NCBI GenBank assembly: GCA_902526165.1
Contig: CABZKA010000006.1
Span: forward strand, 1 to 64,000
Origin: an uncultured Bacteroidota bacterium
GTDB taxonomy: Bacteria; Bacteroidota; Bacteroidia; Flavobacteriales; Flavobacteriaceae
Reading direction: 5' to 3'
DNA: 64,000 nucleotides
The notes under the pieces were generated by a model, which ran no database searches, had not been told where the DNA came from, and saw only the letters and a list, made by a program, of their open reading frames with translations. Shown in pieces: positions 52,060 to 61,015 of the stretch (the stretch's first letter is position 1; each line of letters starts with the position of its first letter). The position numbers and the translations under genes are program-made.

Positions 52060-53906
52060 TCAAAAGATATTGAGTTATCAGCGCTGTTTACATCAGCCAA
52101 TCTTTTGGAGGGGTCAATTTGAATTTTCGAGATCTTCTTATTTCCATCGACAATAAAAGAATATTCCGGTGTTACCCAATTCCAAGATTCAAGAGCTTTT
52201 ATGGTGGATAGCGAGTTGTTGTAAACAGGGTGCTCAAGTTTTTGTGCTATTATGGTCTTCGAGCTAGAATCATCCAGGTATAAAAGATCATTTGGAATGT
52301 AATACATTTCAGAGCTTCCGTCATCAAAGCTAACGACAACATCGAGTGGCATAGGGATTCTGCCTTTTCTTTTGATTTTTACAACCCTGTTTGGAATAAC
52401 ATCCGATATATCCAAAACATAATCAATTTTGTTTACTGTTCTTGTCCAGTCGTTCAAATACCACTCAAGCTCAACACCAGACACTTTTTCAGCAACACGT
52501 TTAAAATCATTCGGTGTCGGGTGCTTGAATTTAAAATCCAAATAATATCTTTTAATAGTTTTCTTAAGATTCTCTTCCCCAATTATATAACCAAGTTGAG
52601 CCATAAATACAGAGCCTTTGCTATAGGATGAAGCCCCGTACGCAAAATTAAAGTCATACCTGTCCGAGTGAACGGTTTGGGGTTGTTCAACCCCAGAATT
52701 GGCTAGCGCATAATATCTTTCATAACTGCTTTCGTTCGGAAACATAGGGCTAACCCCATTTACATAATTTAAAGCATGTGATGTTGCATATTCTGTAAAA
52801 CCCTCGTCCATCCAAGGATGTTTCGCCTCGTTTGTAGCTAATAAATGCTGGTGCCAGGCATGAGACATTTCGTGGGCTGTAACCCCAAGCAGACTAGGGT
52901 AGGGTCTTTCACCTGTTATCATTGTACACATCGCATACTCCATTCCACCATCACCTCCTTGAATAATTGAATATTGTTTCCACGGATAAGGACCAATGTT
53001 TTGTTCAAAATATTCCAGAAGCTTCAAAGAGTCGTATTGAAGCTTCTTCCAATCATCAATATTAACTGTGGGTTTATAGAAAAAGTGTAAATCAACACCA
53101 GTGTCTGATTTTACAATATCGTGCGCATATTCGGGGTCCGCTGCCCATGCAAAATCATGAACATTAGGTGCATAAAACCTCCAAGTCAAAGTTTCTTTAT
53201 TTTTTGATTTTGTTTTTTTAGCATAACCGTGACCAATCTCATCAGCATTCATTAAATAACCTGTTCCGCCAACCACATAGTTTTTGTCAATAGTGATATC
53301 GACGGTGTAGTTTCCCCAAACACCATGAAACTCACGGGCTATATATGGGTTTGGGTGCCAACCCTCAGAATCATATTCAGACAGCTTTGGAAACCACTGG
53401 GTCATTGTAAGTTGAACCCCCTCTTTGTTCATTTTTCCCGAGCGCCTAATTTGTTTTGGGACCTGACCTTCAAATTTCATGTCCAGAGTTGTTTTTTCAC
53501 CAGGCAAAAGAGGCGTATTAAGTTTTGCCAACAGAATAGTTTCTCTTTGACTAACGTCAAGCACCCTTCCATTTTGTTTTAATGAAAGCACATTCAGCTC
53601 GCCATAGTCTTTTTCTTCAAGTTCAAAAATTCGAGAACCTACTCGTCTATCGGGATCTCGGATTGTACGAGACCTAACATCCATTTGACTTCCAGGCCTA
53701 AAGGCATTAAAAAATAAATGATAATAGACTTTTGTAATTGTGTCAGGGGAGTTGTTTGTGTACTCAAGCTCCTGTTCGCCAGTAAAAGAAAAATCAGAAA
53801 CATCCATCTTAAAGTCCATATAATACTCGGCATGCTGTTGCCAGTACTGGGTCTGAGCCTCAAGGGCAGGAATAAATAGAAAAATAAGAATCAAATATTT
53901 TTTCAA
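52056..53906 (-). CDS. Exported M1-family metallopeptidase
   Basis: A 616-residue aminopeptidase-type zinc peptidase with a signal peptide (MKKYLILIFLFIPALEAQ). The N-terminal beta domain leads to the exopeptidase-like motif GGMEYAM (320-326), the zinc site HEMSH (345-349) and the third ligand E368 in WMDEGFTEYA. It would trim amino acids or small peptides in the periplasm or outside. It is coupled by 4-nt overlaps to rnpA downstream and the MBL-fold gene upstream. Confidence 0.92.
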   Translation of the reverse strand: MKKYLILIFLFIPALEAQTQYWQQHAEYYMDFKMDVSDFSFTGEQELEYTNNSPDTITKVYYHLFFNAFRPGSQMDVRSRTIRDPDRRVGSRIFELEEKDYGELNVLSLKQNGRVLDVSQRETILLAKLNTPLLPGEKTTLDMKFEGQVPKQIRRSGKMNKEGVQLTMTQWFPKLSEYDSEGWHPNPYIAREFHGVWGNYTVDITIDKNYVVGGTGYLMNADEIGHGYAKKTKSKNKETLTWRFYAPNVHDFAWAADPEYAHDIVKSDTGVDLHFFYKPTVNIDDWKKLQYDSLKLLEYFEQNIGPYPWKQYSIIQGGDGGMEYAMCTMITGERPYPSLLGVTAHEMSHAWHQHLLATNEAKHPWMDEGFTEYATSHALNYVNGVSPMFPNESSYERYYALANSGVEQPQTVHSDRYDFNFAYGASSYSKGSVFMAQLGYIIGEENLKKTIKRYYLDFKFKHPTPNDFKRVAEKVSGVELEWYLNDWTRTVNKIDYVLDISDVIPNRVVKIKRKGRIPMPLDVVVSFDDGSSEMYYIPNDLLYLDDSSSKTIIAQKLEHPVYNNSLSTIKALESWNWVTPEYSFIVDGNKKISKIQIDPSKRLADVNSADNSISFE

Positions 53907-54757
53907 AACAGTTCAGAAAGGTTTAGTTTTTTATCAATTCGCACGCCCTTATCAGTTTTCAAAAGTGATGCCACTTCAATATTAGGGTCATGCTCAAAAA
54001 GCAAGAAAATATTGTTTTCATAACAATGGTTTAGAAATTTTTCTTTCTCATTTAAGGACAACAACGGCCTGACATCATAACCCATAATATATGGGAGAGG
54101 TATATGTCCATGAGTAGGAACAAGGTCAGCGGCGTAGGCAATTTTCTTGTCACCACAATTAATTATTGGAACCATTTGTTTTTCTGTATGTCCATCAACA
54201 AAAAGAGCGTCAAAACCAAGGGGTGTTCCTGTCAAATAACTTGAGCTGTCTTTTTCTATGTATTGCAGATGTCCAGACTCTTTAATTGGAAGAATATTTT
54301 CTTTTAAAAACGAAGCAACCTCTCTTTTATTTGGACTAGTTGCCCAGCTCCAGTGTTCTTTGTTGCTCCAATAAGTAGCGTTTTTAAAAGTGGTTTTAAG
54401 AGAGCCGTCTTCTTTTTTTGATACAGCACCCCCACAATGGTCAAAATGCAAATGTGTTAGAAAAACATCCGTGACATCATCAGGATGAAATCCAGCCTTA
54501 TTTAATGATGAACCCAACGTTTCTTCACCCCAGCGGTAATAATAACCAAAAAACTTTTCGCTTTGTTTGTTGCCCATACCCGTATCAATCAAAATAAGCC
54601 TTTCCCCGTCCTCTATTAATAGGCATCTTGCCGACATTTCAATCATGTTATTAGAATCAGACGGGTTTGTTCTTTGCCAAATACTTTTTGGAACAACACC
54701 AAACATAGCACCTCCATCTAGTTTAAATTTTCCAGCCTCGATTGAATGCAGTTTCAT
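53903..54757 (-). CDS. Metallo-beta-lactamase-fold hydrolase
   Basis: A 284-residue MBL-fold protein. The metal motif THLHFDHCGG gives H102, H104, D106 and H107; the preceding strand is LILIDTGMGNK, and later metal positions are in DGHTEKQM and ADLVPTHGH. No signal peptide, so cytoplasmic. The family covers lactonases, thioesterases and others; the substrate is not apparent. It starts 1 nt after the permease stop and overlaps the M1 peptidase start by 4 nt. Confidence 0.9.
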   Translation of the reverse strand: MKLHSIEAGKFKLDGGAMFGVVPKSIWQRTNPSDSNNMIEMSARCLLIEDGERLILIDTGMGNKQSEKFFGYYYRWGEETLGSSLNKAGFHPDDVTDVFLTHLHFDHCGGAVSKKEDGSLKTTFKNATYWSNKEHWSWATSPNKREVASFLKENILPIKESGHLQYIEKDSSSYLTGTPLGFDALFVDGHTEKQMVPIINCGDKKIAYAADLVPTHGHIPLPYIMGYDVRPLLSLNEKEKFLNHCYENNIFLLFEHDPNIEVASLLKTDKGVRIDKKLNLSELF

Positions 54758-54758
54758 A

Positions 54759-56933
54759 TTATTTAATGGTAAGCCGTAAAACAGAGCAAGCAGCTTTTTT
54801 TACAAACCTGTCTTCTCCAGCGCCGAACAGCACACGAATCCAATTGTCTTTTTCCGGCGTTCCTAAAATCAACAAATCATAACTTGCAGACTCTTCAGAA
54901 ATCGCTTCAACCGGATTATTGCTTCTTATAATTTTAACAACGGATTTTGACTTAGTTTCAGAGATTAATTCAGAGGAACTTTTCTCGGTTCTTTTTATTT
55001 TCTGATTATTGTCAGACTCACCCACAATATTTAATAAGGTCAGTGATGCGCCAAAATGAGAGCAAATTTTGTCAGCAACATCGATAAAACGTTTGTTTCT
55101 TCTTCCTGGTCTAATTGCAATTAACACCTTTGAAAACCCCCTAACCCCATTGTCTTTGAAAAGCGCTAGACTTGAATTCACGTTTCTCAAAAGCCAGCCG
55201 ATAGGGTTTCCAACAAAAATCCCAGAGCTTTCTCTGCCATCCCAGCCCATAACCAACCACTTGCAAGCATTTTGCCCTGTAATATTATTAATTGAGTTTG
55301 CAACATCATGAGTTGTTAAACTCTCATAGGATATATCAATTTTCTTTGACTTTCTTAAAGCCAATACTCGTCTTTTTTTTGATTCAGATATAGGAGAATC
55401 AATTTTAATTGCCTCTAAAAACGTTTGGTTTGGAATTTCTATAAAGTTTATGGTATTCAGTTTTGATTTATCGTTAATTGACGAGGCAATTTCAACCAAC
55501 ATTTCAGTTGATTTTTCATCACCCAACAAAGGCACCACAATCTCAGCATCAACGTCAGTTATCTCACTGTAACCTTCATTTTTAATAATTGTTTTTATTT
55601 TTGAAGAGGAAGAACCCTTGAAAAGAAAGGATAAAATCCCGTAATTAGAAATCACACCATTTCTATCACTATTTCTTCCGTAGATTAAAAAAATTAAAAA
55701 TCCAAGAATGAAAACCCCCATCACTGAAATCAAAGGCATAACGCCTAAAAAAGCAAGAAGAACAATACCGCTAATAATTCCAAACAACTGCACATAAGGG
55801 TATAAAGGGGATCTAAAAGAGGGTCTATACCACTGGGCATTTGTTTCCCTCAAAACAATTACAGACAGCTCATTAAATATAAACATCAACACCTTAAAGG
55901 CACTTGCAAGTTTTGCAATTTTTATTACGTCCAAATAAACAATGGCAACACCTATTAGTAAAGAAGTGGTCAAAATTGCGGCAACTGGCGTCATAAACTT
56001 AGAGTTTACTGACCCAAGAAACCCCGGCATCATTTTATCTTTTGCCATAGCAAATGGAAAACGAGATGAAGCCAAAACACCAGAGTTGGCCATTGACATT
56101 AAGGTTATTACACCAACAACAGCTGCAAAATACCCAAAATAATCACCTCCGATTGTTTGAAATAAAGTGTGTATAGGTTTAATATCAGTTGACAAAATGG
56201 ATTGGTCAACATTTCCAACCAAAACCAAAGCAACTAAAATATAAACCACTGTGATTAATAATAAAGAAATGATCATAGTTTTAGGCAGGTTTTTTTCAGG
56301 GTTTTTAATTTCCCCAGCCACTGCTGCTATTTTTGTTACTCCGGCGTAGGATATATATAAAAAAGCAACCCCAGCAATAAACCCCGAACTACCATCTGTA
56401 AAAACCGGCTCCATCAATCTTGAATCAAACGAGTTAAAACCAAAAAAAACAATTGTCACAAGAGATAGTATGCTAATGGTTACTATTACAAGCTGAGTCT
56501 TTTCAACTTTTTTAACTCCAAATACGTTCAAAAGAAGAATAAAAAGCAAAGCCAATAATGCAATATATTTGGTGTATGAGGCGTCAACCTCAATTAACAC
56601 ATACAAATAGAAGCTGAGCCCAACTAACGAAAAAGCACTTTTCAAGAGGAGAGAAAGCCAAAGACCAATCCCCGCAATCGTTCCAAATAAAGGCCCAAAG
56701 GCTCTTTCAATGTAAACATATGTTCCACCAGATTTGGGCATAGCCGTAGCAAGTTCTGACTTAGACAGAACAGCAGGCAGAATACAAAGAGCAGCAACCA
56801 GAAAAGCAAGCCAAACAGATGAGCCAGTGATTCCAACCGCAAGCCCTGGAAGAACAAAAATACCACTTAACATACCGCCAACGCTAACAGCAATTGCACC
56901 AGGCAAAGAGAGGGTTCTTTGAAGTTTTTTCAT
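54759..56933 (-). CDS. APC-family amino acid permease with C-terminal universal-stress-like domains
   Basis: A 724-residue protein. Residues about 1-430 are a 12-helix APC transporter starting LSLPGAIAVSVGGMLSGIFVLPG and containing PKSGGTYVYIERAFGP and EIKNPEKNLPKTM. Residues about 455-724 are soluble and resemble two USP repeats (IVVPLLGDEKSTEMLV, then VLIAIRPGRRNKRFIDVADKI to DLLILGTPEKD). Such fusions may sense nucleotides and gate transport. It heads a leftward unit with the MBL-fold, M1 peptidase and rnpA genes. Confidence 0.88.
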   Translation of the reverse strand: MKKLQRTLSLPGAIAVSVGGMLSGIFVLPGLAVGITGSSVWLAFLVAALCILPAVLSKSELATAMPKSGGTYVYIERAFGPLFGTIAGIGLWLSLLLKSAFSLVGLSFYLYVLIEVDASYTKYIALLALLFILLLNVFGVKKVEKTQLVIVTISILSLVTIVFFGFNSFDSRLMEPVFTDGSSGFIAGVAFLYISYAGVTKIAAVAGEIKNPEKNLPKTMIISLLLITVVYILVALVLVGNVDQSILSTDIKPIHTLFQTIGGDYFGYFAAVVGVITLMSMANSGVLASSRFPFAMAKDKMMPGFLGSVNSKFMTPVAAILTTSLLIGVAIVYLDVIKIAKLASAFKVLMFIFNELSVIVLRETNAQWYRPSFRSPLYPYVQLFGIISGIVLLAFLGVMPLISVMGVFILGFLIFLIYGRNSDRNGVISNYGILSFLFKGSSSSKIKTIIKNEGYSEITDVDAEIVVPLLGDEKSTEMLVEIASSINDKSKLNTINFIEIPNQTFLEAIKIDSPISESKKRRVLALRKSKKIDISYESLTTHDVANSINNITGQNACKWLVMGWDGRESSGIFVGNPIGWLLRNVNSSLALFKDNGVRGFSKVLIAIRPGRRNKRFIDVADKICSHFGASLTLLNIVGESDNNQKIKRTEKSSSELISETKSKSVVKIIRSNNPVEAISEESASYDLLILGTPEKDNWIRVLFGAGEDRFVKKAACSVLRLTIK

Positions 56934-57039
56934 CAGTTAAAAATAAATATAGCCAAACCTTTAAATAATAAAGAATAATAGTTTTAAAATTATAGACAAT
57001 TAACTAAATTAAGAGGTTCAAAAAGTTAACTAACTAAAC

Positions 57040-58407
57040 ATGAAAAACATAATATACACATGCATATTTTTAATGTTTTTTACATCTTGTAAAACATTAA
57101 AAGTAACGGGTGAAATTCTTGATAATCCACCAAACGTGGTACCAAAAATAGCCCTCTCAACAGACCTTAATAGAAATAACTGGCAACACTTAGATCCAAT
57201 TAACGACAGTGTTCCGGGCATGAGTGTTGACAAAGCATACAAAGAATTAATTAAGGATTCTGAGGGGAAAACAGTTGTTGTCGCGGTGCTTGACACAGGA
57301 ATCGACATAAAACATGAGGATTTAAAAGGCAATATATGGGTCAATAAAAAAGAGATTCCAGGAAACAACGTGGATGATGACAAAAATGGATTTATAGATG
57401 ATGTTTATGGTTGGAACTTTTTAGGAGATGCCTATTACGAACAACTGGAATTAACAAGACTTCTTGCCAAAGGAGAAGACTTTCCAGAACAAGAGGACGC
57501 TCAGAAAGATTATGACAAAAGACGTGCTGAAGCCAGAGGAGAAGAGACTCTTAAGTACTATTTAAATTATGATTTTAAAGGGAGAACCACAGGTGATGAT
57601 CCTGATAATTTTGAGGAGATATATTATGGAGATAATAAAGTAGAACATTCCAGGGAGGACGAATCTCACGGAACTCACGTTGCGGGTATTATTGCAGCTG
57701 CAAGAAACAACAATTTTGGCATGAAAGGTGTTGCGAATAATGTTGAAATAATGACCCTTAGAGTTGTTCCTTACGGGGACGAGTACGACAAAGACATTGC
57801 GCTTGGTATAATATACGCAGCAGAAAACGGCGCAGATATAATAAACACAAGCTTTGGAAAAGGCTTCTCACCACACAGTGACAAAGTAAGAGACGCAATT
57901 AAATATGCTGCTTCAAAAAATGTTCTCATTGTAAATGCAGCTGGTAATGACAATAATAATCTTGACGTTATACCCGCATATCCTAATGACTCATATAAAA
58001 ACGGAACAGAAGTGGCTGATAACTTTATTACTGTAGGAGCTCTCAGCCCTTTTATTGGCAAGGATTTGAAAGCTAGCTTCTCAAATTATGGCAAAATAAA
58101 TGTTGATGTTTTTGCACCAGGAGTTTTAATTCGATCTGCAGTTCCTGAGAACAAGTATGCTAGATATAGCGGAACATCAATGGCCTCACCTTGTGTTGCG
58201 GGTGTTGCAGCTGTATTAAAGTCTTATTTCCCAAAGCTAAAAGCAGACCAATTAAAAAGGATTATCATTGATTCAGGCATTAAACTAAATTCTAAAGTGA
58301 TGCTTGATTATGATGAAGAAATTGAATTTGACGAGCTTTCAAAATCAGGGAAAATGGTTAACTTATACAATGCATTAATTTATGCTGCAAACAAAAAATA
58401 TAAATAA
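57040..58407 (+). CDS. Secreted subtilisin-like serine peptidase (S8), predicted lipoprotein
   Basis: A 455-residue peptidase with a lipoprotein signal (MKNIIYTCIFLMFFTSC, Cys17). The catalytic triad is D85 (VAVLDTGID), H210 (DESHGTHVAG) and S380 (YSGTSMASP), with oxyanion N303 (AAGND). An insertion of about 110 residues sits between D85 and H210. No C-terminal type IX sorting domain is present; the tail ends with the catalytic domain. Probably attached to the outer membrane. Confidence 0.95.
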   Translation: MKNIIYTCIFLMFFTSCKTLKVTGEILDNPPNVVPKIALSTDLNRNNWQHLDPINDSVPGMSVDKAYKELIKDSEGKTVVVAVLDTGIDIKHEDLKGNIWVNKKEIPGNNVDDDKNGFIDDVYGWNFLGDAYYEQLELTRLLAKGEDFPEQEDAQKDYDKRRAEARGEETLKYYLNYDFKGRTTGDDPDNFEEIYYGDNKVEHSREDESHGTHVAGIIAAARNNNFGMKGVANNVEIMTLRVVPYGDEYDKDIALGIIYAAENGADIINTSFGKGFSPHSDKVRDAIKYAASKNVLIVNAAGNDNNNLDVIPAYPNDSYKNGTEVADNFITVGALSPFIGKDLKASFSNYGKINVDVFAPGVLIRSAVPENKYARYSGTSMASPCVAGVAAVLKSYFPKLKADQLKRIIIDSGIKLNSKVMLDYDEEIEFDELSKSGKMVNLYNALIYAANKKYK

Positions 58408-58438
58408 TTTTAAACGCTTAATTGCCACACTTATTTAA

Positions 58439-60955
58439 ATGAAAAAACTTATTTGCTACTTTATTATAGCCATTTCCTTCAATTACTCATTTTCTCAAGA
58501 TTATTTTTTAGAAAATTTTGGTCCTTTCAATGAAAATATCCAAAGCCCTGAAGAGTTTTTAGGTTATGAAATCGGAGATCAACACACTAGGCATGATCTA
58601 ATTTTAGCATATTTCAAATATTTATCCTCTGTTTCTGAAAAAGCAAACTTGATCAACTACGGAAAAACTCATGAAGGCAGAAGTTTGATTCTTCTTAGTA
58701 TATCATCATCCGAAAATTTAAAAAACTTAGAAGAAATAAAAACAGAACACCTAAAGTCTACCATTCCAGGTTCGATAAAAACTATTAATGAAAACTTACC
58801 TATAATAATCAATTTAGGGTACGGAATCCATGGAAATGAGCCATCGGGTAGCGAAGCGGCTTTGCTAACCGCATATACTTTGATTGCGTCAAAAAACAAG
58901 AAAATTGATCTGCTCACAAATGACTCAGTAGTGTTTATTGATCCAACTTTAAACCCTGACGGTAGAGACAGACATTCACAATGGGCAAACCAATACAAAT
59001 CAATAAATTTAGTTGCAGATTCTAATGACGCAGAACACAATGAATCATGGCCTAGAGGACGTACAAATCACTATTGGTTTGATTTAAATAGAGATTTTCT
59101 ATTGGCAATTCACCCTGAAAGCAGAGGCAAACTTAATTGGTTTCATGAGTGGTATCCAAATGTTGTATTGGATGTTCATGAGATGGGAACAAATAGTAAT
59201 TATTTCTTTGACCCCATGAAGGCCAGCGCATCTGTAAAGCCACTAATACCACAAGAAAATGTTGACTTATACCCAATTTTTGCTGAATATTATGTTAAAT
59301 ATATGGACAGTATAGGCTCATTCTATTATAGCAAAGAATCTTTTGATGAAACTTATCCTGGTTATGGATCTACTTATTCTGATTTGCAGGGCGGACTTGC
59401 TTTGCTTTTTGAGCAAGCAAGCTCAAGAGGACATGTTCAAGAAACTAATTACGGCGAGATGACATTTGGCTTTACAATTAGAAATCAATTTTTGAATTCA
59501 ATAGCAACTGTAGAGGCTGCTGTTGATAATAAAATACTTTTAAGGGATTATCAAAAAAGGTTCTTTGAATCTGCGCTTGAGGAGTTTAAAAACGAGAAGA
59601 TAAAAGCCTACGAATTTGGAGATATTCATGATAAAAACAGAACTAAAGCTTTTATTGATAAATTGCTAATCCATAAAATTGAGGTTTATGAGAAAGATGA
59701 TAAGTTCATAGTTCCCGTAAACCAACTGCAGTCAAGAATGGTCAAGAATTTTTTTGAAACCCATGACAAATATTTAGATAGCGTCTTTTATGACGCTTCT
59801 GCATGGTCGGTGTCAAACTTTTATAACATGAAACACAAAGCGGTCAGATCGTTTGATGTTAATAAATTAACAAAGGTTAACGATTTACTATTCAATAATT
59901 CAAAGGCCTCTAAATCAAACTATGCATATATTTTGGATTGGGACGACTACAACACACCTGCAGCGCTTAATCATCTTCACAAAAATGGAGTAATTAGTTA
60001 TTCAGCTTATAAACCATTTTCAATTAAAGTAAATGAAGATGTCTATGTAAAAAGTTTTAATCGTGGTACTGTGATGGTTCCAGTGAGTAAACAAAAAGTT
60101 GGTTCAGAAAAACTCTTTGAAATTGTTAAATCAACTCAAGAAACATTCAATCTTCCTGTTTTTAGCACTGAAACAGGGTATAGCTCCGCAGGAATTGATT
60201 TAGGAAGTAATTTTTTCAGGATAAATAAAGAAGTAAAAGTTGCGATGCTAATTGGTGATGGAGTAAGCTCATATGAAGCTGGAGAAGTATGGCATTTATT
60301 AGACACAAGGGTACACATTCCCTTGACCAAAATTAGGCTCAATCAATTTAACAGAACCTCATTGGATAAGTATACCACGCTTGTAATGGTTTCAGGAACC
60401 TATAATCAGATTTCTGACCTGGGTATTAAGAAAATAAAGGATTGGGTTGGTAAAGGAAATACTTTAATTACTATTGGATCAGCATCTAGTTGGGCTATTA
60501 AAAAAGAGATTGTAAAGGAATCATTAGTTGAGGCTAAAAATGACACCATCTTCGTTAGAAAAAGATACATTGATGCAAGAGAATATTCTGGAAGAGAGAG
60601 AATAGGTGGGTCGATTTTGAAAGCAGATTTAGACCTCACCCACCCACTTGCATTTGGGTATAGAGATAAATCAATACCCGTTTATAAAAATAACAATGTA
60701 TTTTTAAACAAATCAAAAAGTCACTATTCCTCAGTTGCCATTTATAACAAGAATCCACACATAGATGGTTATGTGTCTAAAAAAAACATGGAAAATAATT
60801 TGAAAGGCTCAGCCTCTTTGATTGTATCCGGCTTAGGCTCCGGCAGGGTAGTACTTTTTGCCGATAATCCAAACTTTAGAGGAACTTGGTATGGAACAAA
60901 TAAGCTTTTTTTAAATGCTATTTTTTTTGGGGCAAACATATCGGTTCCAAAATAA
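58439..60955 (+). CDS. Secreted M14-family zinc carboxypeptidase-like protein
   Basis: An 838-residue exported protein (signal MKKLICYFIIAISFNYSFSQ). The M14 domain has H131 and E134 (GIHGNEPSG), NPDGRDRHS, DLNRDF and the third zinc ligand H247 (LDVHEMG), with a candidate catalytic Glu in LLFEQASSRG. The C-terminal 250 residues resemble a glutamine-amidotransferase-like fold (VAMLIGDGVSSYEAGEVWHLL), a known companion in large Bacteroidota M14 proteins. It lies 31 nt after the S8 peptidase gene. Confidence 0.9.
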   Translation: MKKLICYFIIAISFNYSFSQDYFLENFGPFNENIQSPEEFLGYEIGDQHTRHDLILAYFKYLSSVSEKANLINYGKTHEGRSLILLSISSSENLKNLEEIKTEHLKSTIPGSIKTINENLPIIINLGYGIHGNEPSGSEAALLTAYTLIASKNKKIDLLTNDSVVFIDPTLNPDGRDRHSQWANQYKSINLVADSNDAEHNESWPRGRTNHYWFDLNRDFLLAIHPESRGKLNWFHEWYPNVVLDVHEMGTNSNYFFDPMKASASVKPLIPQENVDLYPIFAEYYVKYMDSIGSFYYSKESFDETYPGYGSTYSDLQGGLALLFEQASSRGHVQETNYGEMTFGFTIRNQFLNSIATVEAAVDNKILLRDYQKRFFESALEEFKNEKIKAYEFGDIHDKNRTKAFIDKLLIHKIEVYEKDDKFIVPVNQLQSRMVKNFFETHDKYLDSVFYDASAWSVSNFYNMKHKAVRSFDVNKLTKVNDLLFNNSKASKSNYAYILDWDDYNTPAALNHLHKNGVISYSAYKPFSIKVNEDVYVKSFNRGTVMVPVSKQKVGSEKLFEIVKSTQETFNLPVFSTETGYSSAGIDLGSNFFRINKEVKVAMLIGDGVSSYEAGEVWHLLDTRVHIPLTKIRLNQFNRTSLDKYTTLVMVSGTYNQISDLGIKKIKDWVGKGNTLITIGSASSWAIKKEIVKESLVEAKNDTIFVRKRYIDAREYSGRERIGGSILKADLDLTHPLAFGYRDKSIPVYKNNNVFLNKSKSHYSSVAIYNKNPHIDGYVSKKNMENNLKGSASLIVSGLGSGRVVLFADNPNFRGTWYGTNKLFLNAIFFGANISVPK

Positions 60956-61015
60956 CAATCAAGGCAAGAAAATAGCTAACTTGTAATACATATTATGCAT
61001 AATAAATAAATAATT